Positions 14,237 to 27,247 are shown, counted from the stretch's first letter. The stretch: DNA of 64,000 nucleotides from Linyphia triangularis (GCA_963978545.1 OZ021725.1:90507305-90571304); one strand, 5' to 3'. Notes: generated from the letters alone by a model not told the origin. Numbers and translations are program-made.

Positions 14237-14310
14237 TGGTTGGTTGGTCGGTCGGTCGGTTTAGTTTTAATGGCACAAGGGCAATGCTTGGACCATATGC
14301 GGCAAACAAA
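14237..14310 (+). repeat. GGTTGGT(CGGT)n-led dispersed repeat, copy A
   Basis: GGTTGGTTGGTCGGTCGGTC, then TTTTAATGGCACAAGGGCAA and GGACCATATGCGGCAAA. The GGCGCAAGGGCAA core also occurs inverted at 38731-38792. Confidence 0.45.
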
Positions 14311-14761
14311 TTGATGAACTTTGGTTTGAAATTTAAAATGCATTGTATGAGTTAAATGCATATAAAAGTCTTAAATATTTTTGTAATTTGAGTTAAGAAA
14401 CTATTGTTAGAGAGCGAAATACGAATTTAATAGGTAGTTTATAAAATATTTGAAATTATAAACAGTATAAAATACACTCTTATTAGATGAACCTTATAAA
14501 TATTTGGAAACATATTACTGATTTTAATCTTTCGTAACCTTTCTGTCTTTTGTGTTTAATAATCAATAGGTTGAACACACACTATCGGGATTTATTCACT
14601 TTTATTAAATTAATTTTATTGGAAAATTGTGCTTTAAGAGCCTGAAAAGCATTGTGCTTAAAGACGTAAAAAATCTAGTTGAATTTTGTTTGACATAATT
14701 TCTGTATCTAAAGAAAGAATAAATACTAACCTAAGGTGTACTAACCTAAGGTGCGTGTGAA

Positions 14762-14836
14762 TTTAATATTGCTAAGAGGAATTACTTCTTTAGAAACTCG
14801 TGAGTTATATATTGTATTTTATTGCTAAGAGATACG
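14762..14836 (+). repeat. Dispersed repeat pair, copy A
   Basis: GCTAAGAGGAATTACTTCTT...GAGTTATATATTGTATTTTA TTGCTAAGA resembles 27248-27325 closely. Short, non-coding. Confidence 0.4.
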
Positions 14837-15892
14837 ATTCCTTAGGTGTTCTCAACGTGCTTGGATTTTAATTTTCTTTATTCTATAGTTCTGCCATCTA
14901 CTGTATATTATCCCAATTTCCTAAATTTGTTAAACTATGATTTCTTAACTTTGACTTTCAAACAAATAAGGAAATGCGCAATGGTAAATAAACTATTCGT
15001 TAGAAGCCGTGATCTTAGCATTTAACTTTTGGAATATAATTTATCGATTTTGTTTTTGAATAAAGAGAGAAAGAAGGATCGTTACAAAAAAAAACAAAAA
15101 AAAACGACCTGAAATAATAAATAAGATGGACTAAATGCTAATAAGGAAATAAATAATAATGCCAGATACTATTAACAAAGTAAATGATAAACTGAATAAA
15201 TAAATACTAATAATTGTGAATAAATAATTACTAATTGAATAATTATTAACAATATTCATAGTTTCATATTTTGTGTTACTTTCACAAAGATTAAATTTTT
15301 TAAATAGTTGCAAGTTAATAATATTACATTTATAAATGAGCTGCAAAAATTTTAATTTCACAGATTACATTTATAAAAATTCAATTATAAGATCGAATAT
15401 TTTATTCGATTGATTCAAAAACTTTTCAAATAGTTAGAATAAGACATAAAACAGTTAATTTCTTCAAAATGCTCTTACAAAATATTCGGAATTCCTTTGA
15501 AACTATTTCCAAATTAAGTTTCGGCTCAAATGACTTTGCATTGAGAAAAAAAAATGGAATTAAAGAGGAAAAAAAACAACAGTTTCTTCTGTGTTAACGA
15601 ACAGTATAGTCATTAATTATAATTCAAAGCAACGTGAAAAAACTGAAAACAAAGCCTCTTAAAAACACTCCTGTTAGAAAAAATATTAAGCAAAAAATTG
15701 AGTATGTTTCTTTTCCACTGCTATACTCTTTACTTGAATTACATGCAATGTAAAACTTCGCGCAAAAGTTTCAGGTTTTTTCTTCCTATTAGAAATAGTT
15801 GTTTTTCATGCTAACATTGACAAAAGGGCATTTTTTGCTTTACTTAACTAGGATATTTCGAACCATTGGTTCTTTTGCGTTTTTTTCACTCA

Positions 15893-15896
<4 letters not shown>

Positions 15897-15931
<35 letters not shown>
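15897..15931. repeat. Poly-T tract, 35 nt
   Basis: Uninterrupted T run in non-coding DNA. Confidence 0.95.
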
Positions 15932-15933
<2 letters not shown>

Positions 15934-16628
15934 TCCTTTCCTTTTTTTACTGGGAATTAGTTTTTTAAAAACTAATCAAGAAATCAATATCTTTCGATAG
16001 TAAGTATAGAATGTAGTTGAATAAAACACTATTTGTTTTATTTGCATGATTCTGAAAAAATCTTATAAATAAGAGGAATTCATATTTATTTACACCGAAT
16101 ATTTATGTTTTAAGTTTTTTTAAGTTTTTAAATTTAATACTTTCAAATAAAATTATTTCAGCTTCATATTTCAAATTTTCACTGTCAAAAATAGTCTATG
16201 TATGATTTTTGAAAGTGTTAATAATTACATTGTCTTTTACTATGATTCAATTGGCTCGTTGAGTTTTAATTATAATAGTGCGGTTATATTTTTTTCTACT
16301 TTAACAAACTTACTTATACTTGCAAGTAAAAAGTTATTTTCTCAAACTTCGCCACATAAAATAATTAAAAAAACTAATTATAATTTTAACGATTGAGAAT
16401 TATATTGTGCTGAGTAGAAAAAGAAACTGCAGTTCACGTTCAGACCGTATAATTACTTCTTTCATAGTTGACCGACACAAAAAAAAAGTTAACAAAACCA
16501 CATTTTCAATATAACGTCTTTTGCGAAAATTCTACTTATCATTTTCAACTAATATTAATTAAGTTACTTTACTGTAATATAAAACAAAATCAAAAATAAA
16601 TTTACAATTATTTTGATATTTATATCAA

Positions 16629-16632
<4 letters not shown>

Positions 16633-16672
<40 letters not shown>

Positions 16673-16679
16673 GAAAGAG
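16633..16679. repeat. Poly-T tract, 47 nt (longest in window)
   Basis: Uninterrupted T run; the longest homopolymer seen here. Confidence 0.95.
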
Positions 16680-18163
16680 AATTCTAAAACATTGAAGTCA
16701 AAATTACAAATGTTTCTTATCAAATCTCCTTGGATTACATAAAACCTACACACAGCACTCGTCTTCTAGCATAATAAATATAGCCGACAAAAGAACATGC
16801 AAAGTATATCTTGAAATGATCGAAATTTTTCTTTAGGTTAAGGTGAATCAGCATACAAATAAAATGTAAGAGATTAAGACCATACTCCTAATAAGGGAAT
16901 CTGACGCTCTTGAACAAAACACTGGAAGACATTTAAAAGTGCAAGTTATAAATGAAAGTAATAAATTCTTTGTCAACGCTAAAGAGACATTCATATTCAA
17001 ATTTATTTCAATTCATAATTTCGTTTTAGTTTTTACGCGTTACTACTAAAGCAGTTTAATTAACATTTAGCATTTTCATGAATGGATTAAATTAATTACA
17101 TTTCATTTAATAATGCGTAATATAAGTAGCAGATACCGAAAGTTATCTTAATCAGCAACATATAACTGTTTGCTTTTCGCAAAGTGCACTTGATCTGAAA
17201 TGAAGTCGTGGTTAATCTTATTACATAATTTAATACTTCTATTTAGTACTTGCAATTATAATTAACACGTTTCACTGATACAATAGACCCTTAGATATTC
17301 CAGAAACAATATTGATTTAGATATTCGTGCCGAGTGATACAGCACTACTATAAATGTCTATATTAATTGTACCTTAATATTATGTTAAGAATTTTTAAAA
17401 CAATTCAAATTAAACTGTCTAAAATAATTTTCAAATAATATTTCTTCATTTTCATCAAGTACCCTAAGTATGCACCCATGCTGCTTTATATAAGGTCATT
17501 TTGTTTAACACTATTTAACTAAACATTCGTCGATTATCCAATACTAATGGACTTTCAGTTAAGTGGATTACATATGTTCCCGTAACGTTAATTTTTTCCC
17601 ATTTCTTTTAATTAAATAAAATATTATAATGCTTCTCTTAAGATGCAATAATTTGTTTGAAATAAATAAAAGAAATATGAAATATATATATACTAGTTTT
17701 TAATTCCTAGTCTAAGAGACGAATGACTAGTTACAGAGTAACATTGATTTAAGTTGTTACCTAATATTAAACGCATGTGGTTTCTAAATATTTTCATATC
17801 TAGACTAATAAAGTTAGTCAGAATATTTTTCTGTTATATACCTGTACAAATATAAGAACTATTATTAAAATTTAGAGTCCGAATAACAACTTCAATAGAA
17901 ATTTAAATAATATAACTCATACAAACAAAGTTTTTAATATAAATCCTTTATATATACTGCCAATTTTTATATTGATTAACATAGCACCGTTTCTGTTGCC
18001 AGCGTATGCTTGTTTTTAGTATTTAAAATCAAAAAATGCAAGCACTATCGCTATTAGCAAAATATGCAGTAAACAACTTTTAAAAATTTATTCATTAAAA
18101 ATGAGTGTGAGTTTATGCACTCTCATCCTAATATCTTTTATTTATTCCGATTAAAACAGTCTT

Positions 18164-18362
<199 letters not shown>

Positions 18363-18439
18363 CAACAATTTTGACAGCAGGAAAGAGTTTCTTCAATGAT
18401 CGATTAAGTGCTATTTCAGAGCGATTGAATGACGGGAGA

Positions 18440-18600
18440 TTGGTTTATTAGTATTCCGTAAAAGCAACCTTTTAGAGTGAGTGACAATCGCTGAAATATG
18501 ATGGAATGGATCGACATCGAATCTATCTGACAAGTTTCAGTCTGATTGGATGACTGCAAGGGGATCAATTAGACCTAACGCAGATTTGCCCGCCATCGAC
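18440..18600. promoter_or_regulatory. Candidate conserved non-coding block
   Basis: Directly downstream of the TTTA microsatellite; contains GAGTGAGTGACAATCGCTGA, TCGACATCGAATCTATCTGA and GATTGGATGACTGCAAGG. Non-coding, clearly less AT-rich than its surroundings. Confidence 0.25.
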
Positions 18601-19209
18601 TAACATACACACAAACATAACACAAAATCGAAGTTAATATAAAGGAGTTAAAAATCTAAAACATTAGCTTTGCCTTTTTATTGAATCCAGTTATCTTATA
18701 TTACCATCGGAGAAAAATATCCAGTTATCATAGAAAATTGAATACTAAAGTAATAATCTTATCTATCTGGATAATTACATCTTCATTCTAACCTTATACC
18801 TGAAATGAAGCATAATTTTTCCAGGTTCTTAATCATGATATACTTTTAAAAAAAAACTTCCCCTGTAATATTCTGGACGTTAAATGACATTGTGTGGATT
18901 ACGTCTCTTGAAATATACCACTTTAACTTGGTTCTCTTTTTTCCCACTTACTTAAGCCATCTCTGCCCATTTTACTCAATATCTGCATCCAATATAATCT
19001 CGATACACTTTATTTTATTTTTTACATCCACCGACCAAACTATTCTCTTTATTTTGAAATAAAGCTTCCTCTAATACAGTCCGAAGAAATCTCCTTTTCA
19101 TAAAATCCGATTACGCATCTTTTTCATTTTTATGGTCCCGACAAAATCCTCATCCTCGCATTTTATTTTTTTATTATTATTATTATCTCTTCCCACATCC
19201 TCCCCTTAA

Positions 19210-19640
19210 ACACAACATACGGATGTCTGACATTTTTTTTCCCTCGGCATTATTATTTTATGTTTCTTCGTTTGGCAACGACCACTCCTTCCAAACGCTC
19301 ATTTCCACTTCCCTTCCCGCTCCACATCATTTAGAGTCATTAGAAAACGACCGCCGCACAAAATAATAGACAGATGGAGCCACTGGCACTCCGAAAAAGT
19401 ATAAAGAAAAAAGAACGACTCGCTAAAAATCGGAAATAAGTTCTTTAAGAACCCGAAGGATTTAGTCGCGGAATATGATTTCTCATTCCAACGCCACTGA
19501 AAGGTGCTCGGATTCTGAACGATTCTTAAATCATCCCCCAGGAAAGCGAGGGTTTAGCCACCCCCTCATTCCCATTTCAAAGTCGCATTTATGCATTGCA
19601 TTTATTTTTATCCGTTGGCATTAGCTACTCAGGAAACAGT
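19210..19640. promoter_or_regulatory. Candidate conserved non-coding block
   Basis: About 430 bp of high-complexity, balanced sequence containing CATTTAGAGTCATTAGAAAA, GACAGATGGAGCCACTGGCA, GGATTTAGTCGCGGAATATG and CATTTATGCATTGCATTTAT. No ORF. With 6560-7075 this is the strongest regulatory-looking block. Confidence 0.33.
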
Positions 19641-19855
19641 TATGGAAGTGGGGGGAGGGGAAAGGTGGGAATTTTTAAGGCCGATTATGACAGAACAATT
19701 TTTTAATATTTCTTTCCTGCAGCTTTAGGGCAGAAGAGAAACAGGCAGAGCGGACATTAAAAACCAATGCTTTGTTTTTATCTCGGTATTCTATTATAGT
19801 TTAAAAGGATATAAGAGAAGAACCGTTTACTTTTAACCGTAAACATCTGTGAGTG

Positions 19856-19894
19856 TTTTTTTTTTTTTTTTTTTGTTTTTTTTTTTTTTTTTTT
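19856..19894. repeat. Poly-T tract, 39 nt with one G
   Basis: T run interrupted once at 19875. Confidence 0.95.
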
Positions 19895-20230
19895 ATAGTT
19901 TGAGAGGGGATTTTTCTATGTATTTTAATGCTTCAAGAAACGCGATTGATAGCGGTTGAGAGAAGATTAGGACTTAAAAGAGGACATTATTCATTTGAGA
20001 AGTGTCATGCAAATATTTGGGAGGTAATGTATGCATAATAAATGCGTGGCAATAAGCCACAAGGCTTGGGATTTTTTTAGGGTCGTAATTCTATGTACGT
20101 GAATATACGACAAATATAAAACGCATAGAAAATATTTATATTTCACGAAGGCACTGTTTAACCTGTTTTAGAAGGATTTCAATTTTCACTTTGAATAGTC
20201 AATGATCAATTTTCTGCTTTCCTTTTTACT

Positions 20231-20530
20231 TTCAATCACCCATATGTATACATAGGGTAATGAAAGTATAGCATTTGGTCCAAAAAAAAAAATTGCATTT
20301 TTTTTTTTTCCAACTCCACGTTTTGGGACATTCCGATTTCAAAAAAGTGATATACAAAAATGTATGTCTGTGGTCAGCATAACTGCCGAACAAATTGACC
20401 TACTATGTTCAAATTTGGTGAGCGGTTAGGTGGTGGCTATGGGTCCTACCATTAAGGTTTTCGTCAAAATCGCACTCTGGAGTCTCTGTTTTGAAAGTGG
20501 GCGGACACAGCGTTGATTGTGACAGATAGA
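20231..20530 (+). repeat. Dispersed hairpin-ended repeat, copy 1
   Basis: Starts with the palindrome CACCCATATGTATACATAGG GTAATGAAAG, then poly-A/T, CTCCACGTTTTGGGACATTC, GTCAGCATAACTGCCGAAC and CCTACCATTAAGGTTTTCG. Non-coding; superfamily not recognised. Confidence 0.6.
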
Positions 20531-21159
20531 CCAGGTGATTGTAGGTTTGACTACTTTTTTAACAAGTTAATGAACAAAGCTGTACAACCTATTACGGCAA
20601 CATTGGTCTTATATAAATACAAAAAGGAGATTATATAAAATACCACTAAAAAAATTCATAGATATGCATTTATATATTGTGCTTTAAAAGAAAACGTACT
20701 CACATGATTACTTGACTTGTTGGTTCCTGTATCTTCACCAGAAAAAAATTTCTGCATATGGCTATTTTTAGGTAAATAGATAATTTTCAGTACTGATGAT
20801 TTTCACTCACTAGGTGCCAACATAAAATATTATCATTAAAGCCATGAAAATTGTTTAATGATATTGGAACAGTATTTGGACAATTGATTACTTCATCGTT
20901 GGAAAATGCAGATTTAGCTGTTGAGTTGAGCTATTAAAACAAACTGGACATCGATGCCTGTTAAGGCTTATAAAATGTTTCAATTCTAGTTGCAAATAAT
21001 ACTGATTCGCTTTAGAAAAATTCATTTAGATTAAACAATTCTCAATTCTCGAAGTGTTCTTGGTTTGAACTGCTAAGCTCTGTATACGCCTGATCCATCA
21101 AAACATTAAAAACCAATCAATTAAAATCCATCAGAACCTTTCTAGTATGCAATAGGTCT

Positions 21160-21375
21160 CGCGATCAATTCTCGCCGAATATCATCCTGCAATCTCTCTT
21201 TCAAACGAATAGACAAAGTGGCGAAAGTTTTCCGGGTTTTCTCCCATTGGAAACGTACTTGAGGGGCGGTTTCTCCAAGAAAGATCGTATTATTTATTTA
21301 GAACCAATACTGATTTAAAAGTGGTTCCATTGCAATCCTCGAGTATCTCTGGGGCAAGATAATCTCCGATACAAC
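21160..21375. promoter_or_regulatory. Candidate conserved non-coding block
   Basis: Contains GGTCTCGCGATCAATTCTCG, AACGAATAGACAAAGTGGCG, GGGTTTTCTCCCATTGGAAA and GGTTCCATTGCAATCCTCGA. Balanced composition, no coding frame. Confidence 0.25.
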
Positions 21376-24087
21376 CAACCATCAGAACCATTTTCTAATC
21401 ACACCATATAATAATGATTTGAAAAGCTTATAGCATAATCAATAATCTTTACACAGAGATGACAAAGAAACTCATGGCTGCCTCTGACTAATGCGAAATA
21501 TATAGTATATAAAACACTATACAATGTTGTCTTGAGGAACAGTATGAAAGTTAAATGAGGTGTCGCTATAGTCCCTCTAATGTGGCTTCAACCCTCAAAG
21601 CGTATGTGGATGTAGAAAGCAAAATCAGTTGTTGTGTAGAGATGGGAAAAACACCTCTAAACAACTCACACGGTAATACCTTTAAGTTTTGAACTAACTT
21701 TACAAATCATAAAGAATTTTTGTATGACCATGCTCATGCGAAACACCTTTATATAAACAAATTTTAACAGAGTACATACCAAATAAGCAGCCTCACACTT
21801 TCTGCTCGAGACATCACGATGCATCAATACGTTCAAAATGTTTCAAGTTCACCAATTAATGCAAGAAACCAATGATCCTTTCACTCAGCCATTGAGTGGG
21901 CACATGAAGTTTTTCCTCCTTCAAGTTTACAAAGTCATTTACAAATCAAAAACAAATTTCACTGGCAAACATTCGAACCATAACTTCATAAACAAATCAA
22001 ATTTCATAAAACTATACATCTCCAGGGTCCGAAAGTAAAACGCATCTTACAAGTTAAGAACAACATATTGCTGCCATTTTTTCGTACGAAACTTCTTATA
22101 ATAAACATCACCATAAAACGAAACGCGTGTGGTTAGTTTCAAGTCCCGTGGGTACAACGCGAGGGAGTCCCGAAAAATTGAACACTCTTTTACGATGCAC
22201 CGATCACGTCAAACTGTTTCAAGGTCACTATTTTTTACTCGATTGTCCTCCACTGTGCACCCTAAATATACCTCACTTTATTATACGGATTCAGAGAGGG
22301 GTGAAATCTAGTTTAGCAAAAAAATTGGGTTTTGGCGCGTGCCCTCGCGTGCCAGACCTTGGGCCAACGGATGAGGATAGAAAAAAAATCGTTAAGGTTT
22401 TTTATGGTGTTGCTTACCTATGTTGGTGCCTCAGAGCCGCAGGGTAAGGGACTTTTTTTTATCAGCAAAAAATATATCTTTTTTTTTTTTTTTTACTTTC
22501 ACTACAAACCAGATCTGTTTTTAGTTTACGTTTTGTTTTGTCTCTGCTGCTGTTTACATATCGCCATAAAACCTATAATGTTCCAGAAAACATGCATCCC
22601 CTCCCCAAAACAATATTCATATCAGTCGTAGTTCAGTTGTTGTTTCTTGTTGCTTTTCTACAATCAGACCAACCCCCTTTTGTGCAAGTTTGGTCTACCG
22701 AGAAAAATGTGAGATTAATTAAAAACCCTTTATCAACAAATGTCCGCTCAACTCAGTGGTATAACAAATGAAACTGTGTCAATTTAATGTAGAACAATGT
22801 TGTTTTTTATAGATCGTTACGGTTCGTGGAAATTCCTATCAAAGTCAACCAATCGGGTATCACTTCTAAATGGTCAACACACAACACTGTTGAATACTTT
22901 TTAACTGTGAGAGAAAGTTTTGCAGTTTTTTAAACAAACTGCGATTGATCTTGCCGACTGTGGCTGGTATGAGAATCAAAATAGATTAACCCCAGTCCGT
23001 CTTTATATATATATTTAAAGATAAATAGTATGAAATGCATGGGGCAACAAAGTTTGAAACAAAAAATTATTTAATTTCACTGAGAATTCATTACAAAATA
23101 GAGTGACATTCAGTTTTTTGCGTTCTTTTTTGTATTATACAAGATTGAAGGTTATGTTGCATAATGTAAATCCATCACAAAGAGTTATATTTTTCGCTTA
23201 TAAGCTGTAACACACACACACACTTTTCTTAATTTCCTCTCCGATTACATACATTATGATTTAAAATAATTAAAAATAAACTTGTTTGTATTTTGGCATG
23301 TTTTTACAAAAACAGGTTTACGTTAAGCTGTAAGTCCAAACCAACTACCAAAAACAGGTTTAGCAAATAAATTAACCACATTTGTGTGTGGATAGCTATA
23401 AGGATGTAAATAAGAGCTTTATTACCAACTGTATACCAAAAAAAAAAAAAAAAAAAATCATTTTGTGAGTGGAAAAACGCTCTAAGTAAAAATTCAAGGC
23501 ATAAATCTAGTTGCTACACTTCAAAAGAATTGTTCTTTATAATCGACATATTTATAAAAACATTATAACTTTCATTTTCGGAATAAATTAAACTTTCATA
23601 GTAGGATAAAAGATTGAAAATATGTTTATACATATTAATATATTTTCAATCTTTTATTCATGTAAATATATGTTATATATGAAAATATTTTTTAAAAGTT
23701 GAGTTCTCTGTAATAACTCAGATAAGGGAGCCGATCGATGAGGTAAAAAATATATCCACATTCCCTCCTTGGATTTTGAGTTTTAAAATTCTTTTACGGT
23801 TCAATTCTGAGAAAATACACCAACAAGATAAAATAAAAAATACCAAAGAAAAATTTCTCAAACTCTGGTGTCTAATATTAACCACAGCATCGATTGATAC
23901 TTTCATTTACGACTTTGCCCCTTTGAGACTCAAATAAGTTTTACTTCTATCAAAGCAAACAAAGCTATATTGTTATTGCGTTGTTTCCCGATTGTCCAGT
24001 AGGAGCAAAATATTTTTTAAATAATCATTCTATTTTTTAAATTATTTTCATATTAACTTTGATATTGTGTATTTGTTTGTGGCTAGA
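21376..24087. other. Intergenic DNA, nothing recognised except one hairpin
   Basis: A block of balanced composition at 21780-22450 has open frames up to 106 codons with no recognisable protein. A short (CA)n lies near 23210. Confidence 0.5.
23606..23657. repeat. Hairpin with 18-bp perfect arms and 16-nt loop
   Basis: ATAAAAGATTGAAAATAT at 23606-23623 is the exact reverse complement of 23640-23657. Pairing does not extend beyond the arms. Confidence 0.8.
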
Positions 24088-24600
24088 AAATCTTCGGAGG
24101 ATTAATTAACCCACTCTCCATCCTTCAAAGGAACTGAAACTTGGCAGATAGACTCGTTATCAATGAAAATGCATTCTGTCGTTTTGAGGGCGAAAAAAAT
24201 AATAATCAATGTTTCTTCGTGGTGGTCAAACACACACAATAAAAATTCGATCTGAACTCAAAATCGCTTAACCGCATGCGGCTCTTCGATCAACGAATGC
24301 TGCGTCGATCAACGGAATAGACACACTCTTTTCTTGCCCAATGTCAGCTCAAGATCAACGAAATAGTTTGGTTTGTTTGAGAGTACCTGGCCCAAGAGCA
24401 GCACTAGGGCCATGCTGCAGAAATCAACGGAATAGAAACACTAATTTTACATCTGCCCGCATTCAATTCGGGCATTCCAAATTTGGCACGGGTGGGTATT
24501 CGGGTTATACTGACAAGGGGTTAAATAAGGTGCAATTATACCTGCAAATTTGCGTATAAAGTATTTATATTAAAATCGGTTAATTTTTATTTCCACCCAT
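24088..24600 (+). repeat. Dispersed repeat (copy related to the 27361-27830 array), split by an insertion
   Basis: TTCGGAGGATTAATTAACCC, then CTGAAACTTGGCAGATAGAC, and a tail with GTATTTATATTAAAAT match units and the tail of the array at 27361-27830. The insertion at 24272-24520 separates the body from the tail. Confidence 0.55.
24272..24520. mobile_element. TTAA-targeted insertion (piggyBac-like, non-autonomous)
   Basis: TTAA at 24268-24271 and 24521-24524 flanks about 249 bp. The inserted segment interrupts an older dispersed repeat whose uninterrupted relative lies at about 27740-27830. Joining the flanks across one TTAA restores alignment to that relative. The insert holds an internal direct repeat: ATCAACGGAATAGACACACT and a one-base variant, at 24308 and 24422. 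The terminal match (CCGC against CCCC inverted) is short. Confidence 0.5.
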
Positions 24601-26328
24601 TAAAGAACAATTCCAATAAAGAACAATTTTTCCCTAAGAGTACTATTCGCTACACTGATGGCTTTGAAAAGAAAGAAATCTAAAATACGGAAATATGAAT
24701 CCTCTAACACAGATATATTGAGTCAATAAAAAAAAGCAGTTGCTGGTATTTTTTATGCTTCATATCACCGCACGCGCCCGATGTCAATAACAATGTCTTG
24801 GGGTTGCTTTTCAACTTGCCGAAAGTATTGCAAAAAGGGGTACAAGCAGGAAGTCTTTTCAAAAGAGTAAAAATGTAGGTCATTTTTTTTCTGATCGGCG
24901 TACGCCAAGCATCTCACCTGGAGATAGTTTTTTTATTATTATTATTTCCCTTTCCTAGTGTACTTGAACCTGACCTTGAAACCAACAGTTCCGGTTATTA
25001 AATTTACAGATGCGCACTGCTGTTATTATTTCAGTTATAGGAGAGATTTCGTTTATTTTTTTATACATGGAACAATATCTAATATCCTACATCCCCCACA
25101 AAGAGCGAACACAATTGAATTATTACTACATTTTTTTTTTTTTTTTTTTTTCATCTCAAGCAAAAGTATTTATTTGTATTACGAATTAACGAAAGATATT
25201 AATAAAACAAAAAAGTCTTCTAATTCTATGTAATAAAACTCTACTTCTAAATAGAGTTGTGTTTTCAGGATACAAAAATATCCCACGTATTCTACAACAA
25301 TGTTTAATGTAACCTTTGTTCTACAAGAATGCTAATAATTACTTTTGTTCACCTAATTAAAGCGAGTATGGCAAAAATGGCTCCTTTCGGAAAATTGCAA
25401 AGCCAAATTTCTGCGTCAAAAAATATTTGTAATTTTCTTAAATACTACTTGTTATATTTCTGAACCAAAGTAATTTGTTTAGAATGTCACGTTTTATTCT
25501 ATAGTGAACAAGTTATCCTGTTACGTTCTAGTCATAAAAATATTCACTTTATTATGCTTCTTGTCTTTCAGAGTTGATCCCTTTTATCAATAGTAGATTC
25601 ATATTATGCGTAAGTTATATTTTGTTCTACTGCACGTGTTTATTGATACTTTTATTCAACAACAAATTTGGGTTTAACGTTTGTTCTATAACACATTTAA
25701 ATATGCTTCATTCAAGGAAGTGTCTCAATAATGTAATAACTTTGTTTGGATAGCTACAAATGAAATGGAACAATTTTGAATTTGTTGAAGAAGTTCTAAA
25801 TTGCATTCAGCACTGAATGGTATAAAATATTTTATAACAATAGCTTAGCATTTTTTTTAAATTTTTTTTTTTATCTTGCAGACTTTGATGGAGAACAGGC
25901 AACAAATATGTAATACACAAACTCTATCCAACGCAACGTAGTTTTATGGAACTCCTCTTTTTTTTTTTCTTTTTTCTTTTTATATGCGATGCTACTTTGT
26001 TATAAAACGTTGATGCTCTTTTTTCGAATGTTGATTGACAAATTGAAGTTACTTTGTATTAAAATGTTTCATAACAAAAATCCATTAAACTTCCTTACAC
26101 TGGAGAAACCAATTTCCTTTTATTATTAAAATTTGCACATAGAGTTAAAAAACTCATCAGAGCATTAAAAAACAAATTAACCACAAACGAAGACGATTTG
26201 AATAAGTTTAACATGTGTATTTGATAGATCTAAATATGGATGGCAAATATACCACTAGGTTAGGAAACACAGATTTGTTGCACAACTTTGTGATATTTAG
26301 TTTCTTCTAAAACATTTCTTATAACTTA
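24601..26328. other. AT-rich intergenic DNA, nothing recognised
   Basis: Open frame of about 90 codons near 24958-25233 ends in poly-T-encoded Phe and has no domain. Confidence 0.55.
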
Positions 26329-26536
26329 CCCTTTGCGCTAGAACGGCTCCTCTCAGGCGCTACATGATTAGATGCCGCAACTCGAGAGGATCACTAGGTT
26401 TGTTGCGAAAATTCGATGAAAGGCCTGTGTTTAGTTTCTATGAAGCGGATCCGTAACAGCGGACCGAACCAAAAATGCCGAGAAACGTCTCAAGTTGCTG
26501 GTACCTCAGCGCGAAAAAGGTCTCGTGTGCAAAGGG
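26329..26536. mobile_element. piggyBac-like MITE
   Basis: Terminal CCCTTTGC is matched by inverted GCAAAGGG, with the 3' end abutting TTAA (26537-26540) and the 5' end a degraded TTA. Further inside, GCCGCAACTCGAG and the inverted CAGCAACTTGAG extend the weak inverted repeat. Size and ends fit a non-autonomous piggyBac-type element with no transposase. Confidence 0.5.
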
Positions 26537-26939
26537 TTAATAAACGATATTTTATAACAAGTGTTGTTGCATAATAACAGCACACACACCAACCACACAT
26601 TAGACTCTGGGTAAATAAAAATACAATTTTCAATACAAGGTCAGTTGCAACAACAACACTTGTCGCATCAAGTTATTATTTTTTACAATTCGGAAATAGG
26701 TAGATCACTCTTTTTATTCCAGACAAGAAACATAAATGCGCATCCTTTGCATTTAAGAGATTTCTTAGAGCAGCGTTCACTTTTAAAGACGTATCGTATG
26801 ATTATGTTAGAGGTTCTCTCGGGCCGCATATTTATTCTGAATACGCCAATATATATCTTTAATTACTAGATATTCAACAATATACAGAATTCCTGAGAAC
26901 TGAAAAGAAAATATATTGATCTTTTTTATCTTAATAAAA

Positions 26940-27173
26940 TTACAACTGATATCTGATAAATGCCCGCGTCAGAGTATTTGTCGCATCGTCTTTTAAGTAG
27001 TCCAAATGAGCATCAATTAAGCTATTCCTGTATTTTTCCTTTATGAAAACCATCTTACTGAAAGTTTCGTCATAGAGTTTCTTCATGCCATGTAGTGACG
27101 AGTGTTGTTCCAGATAGTAAACATATATTATCTTGGACAAATTAAAATTACGTAAAAAAAAAAGTCCATTCAA
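26940..27173 (-). pseudogene. hAT-type transposase C-terminal fragment (SCAND3/ZBED5-like)
   Basis: A short minus-strand frame contains DETFSKMVFIKEKYRNSLID and AHLDYLK. This resembles the QTFSxMKxIKxKYRSxLxDxHL block of the hAT dimerisation domain found in SCAND3/ZBED5-type domesticated or transposon proteins. No upstream catalytic part was found. The initiating Met is incidental. Recognition is by pattern memory only. Confidence 0.5.
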
Positions 27174-27247
27174 CGAAATTTAATTTTTGTTCTTTTGTGC
27201 TACCGGCGAGCCGTAGAAAAAGCTGTCGCTGGCCGCGTGGTGGTGAA

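Noticed and set aside
22127..22447. 106-codon ORF of mixed composition
   Set aside because: Overlapping open frames, no recognisable domain and no splice or start context.
23606..23657. miRNA precursor
   Set aside because: The 18-bp stem is too short and very AT-rich, and pairing stops at the arms.
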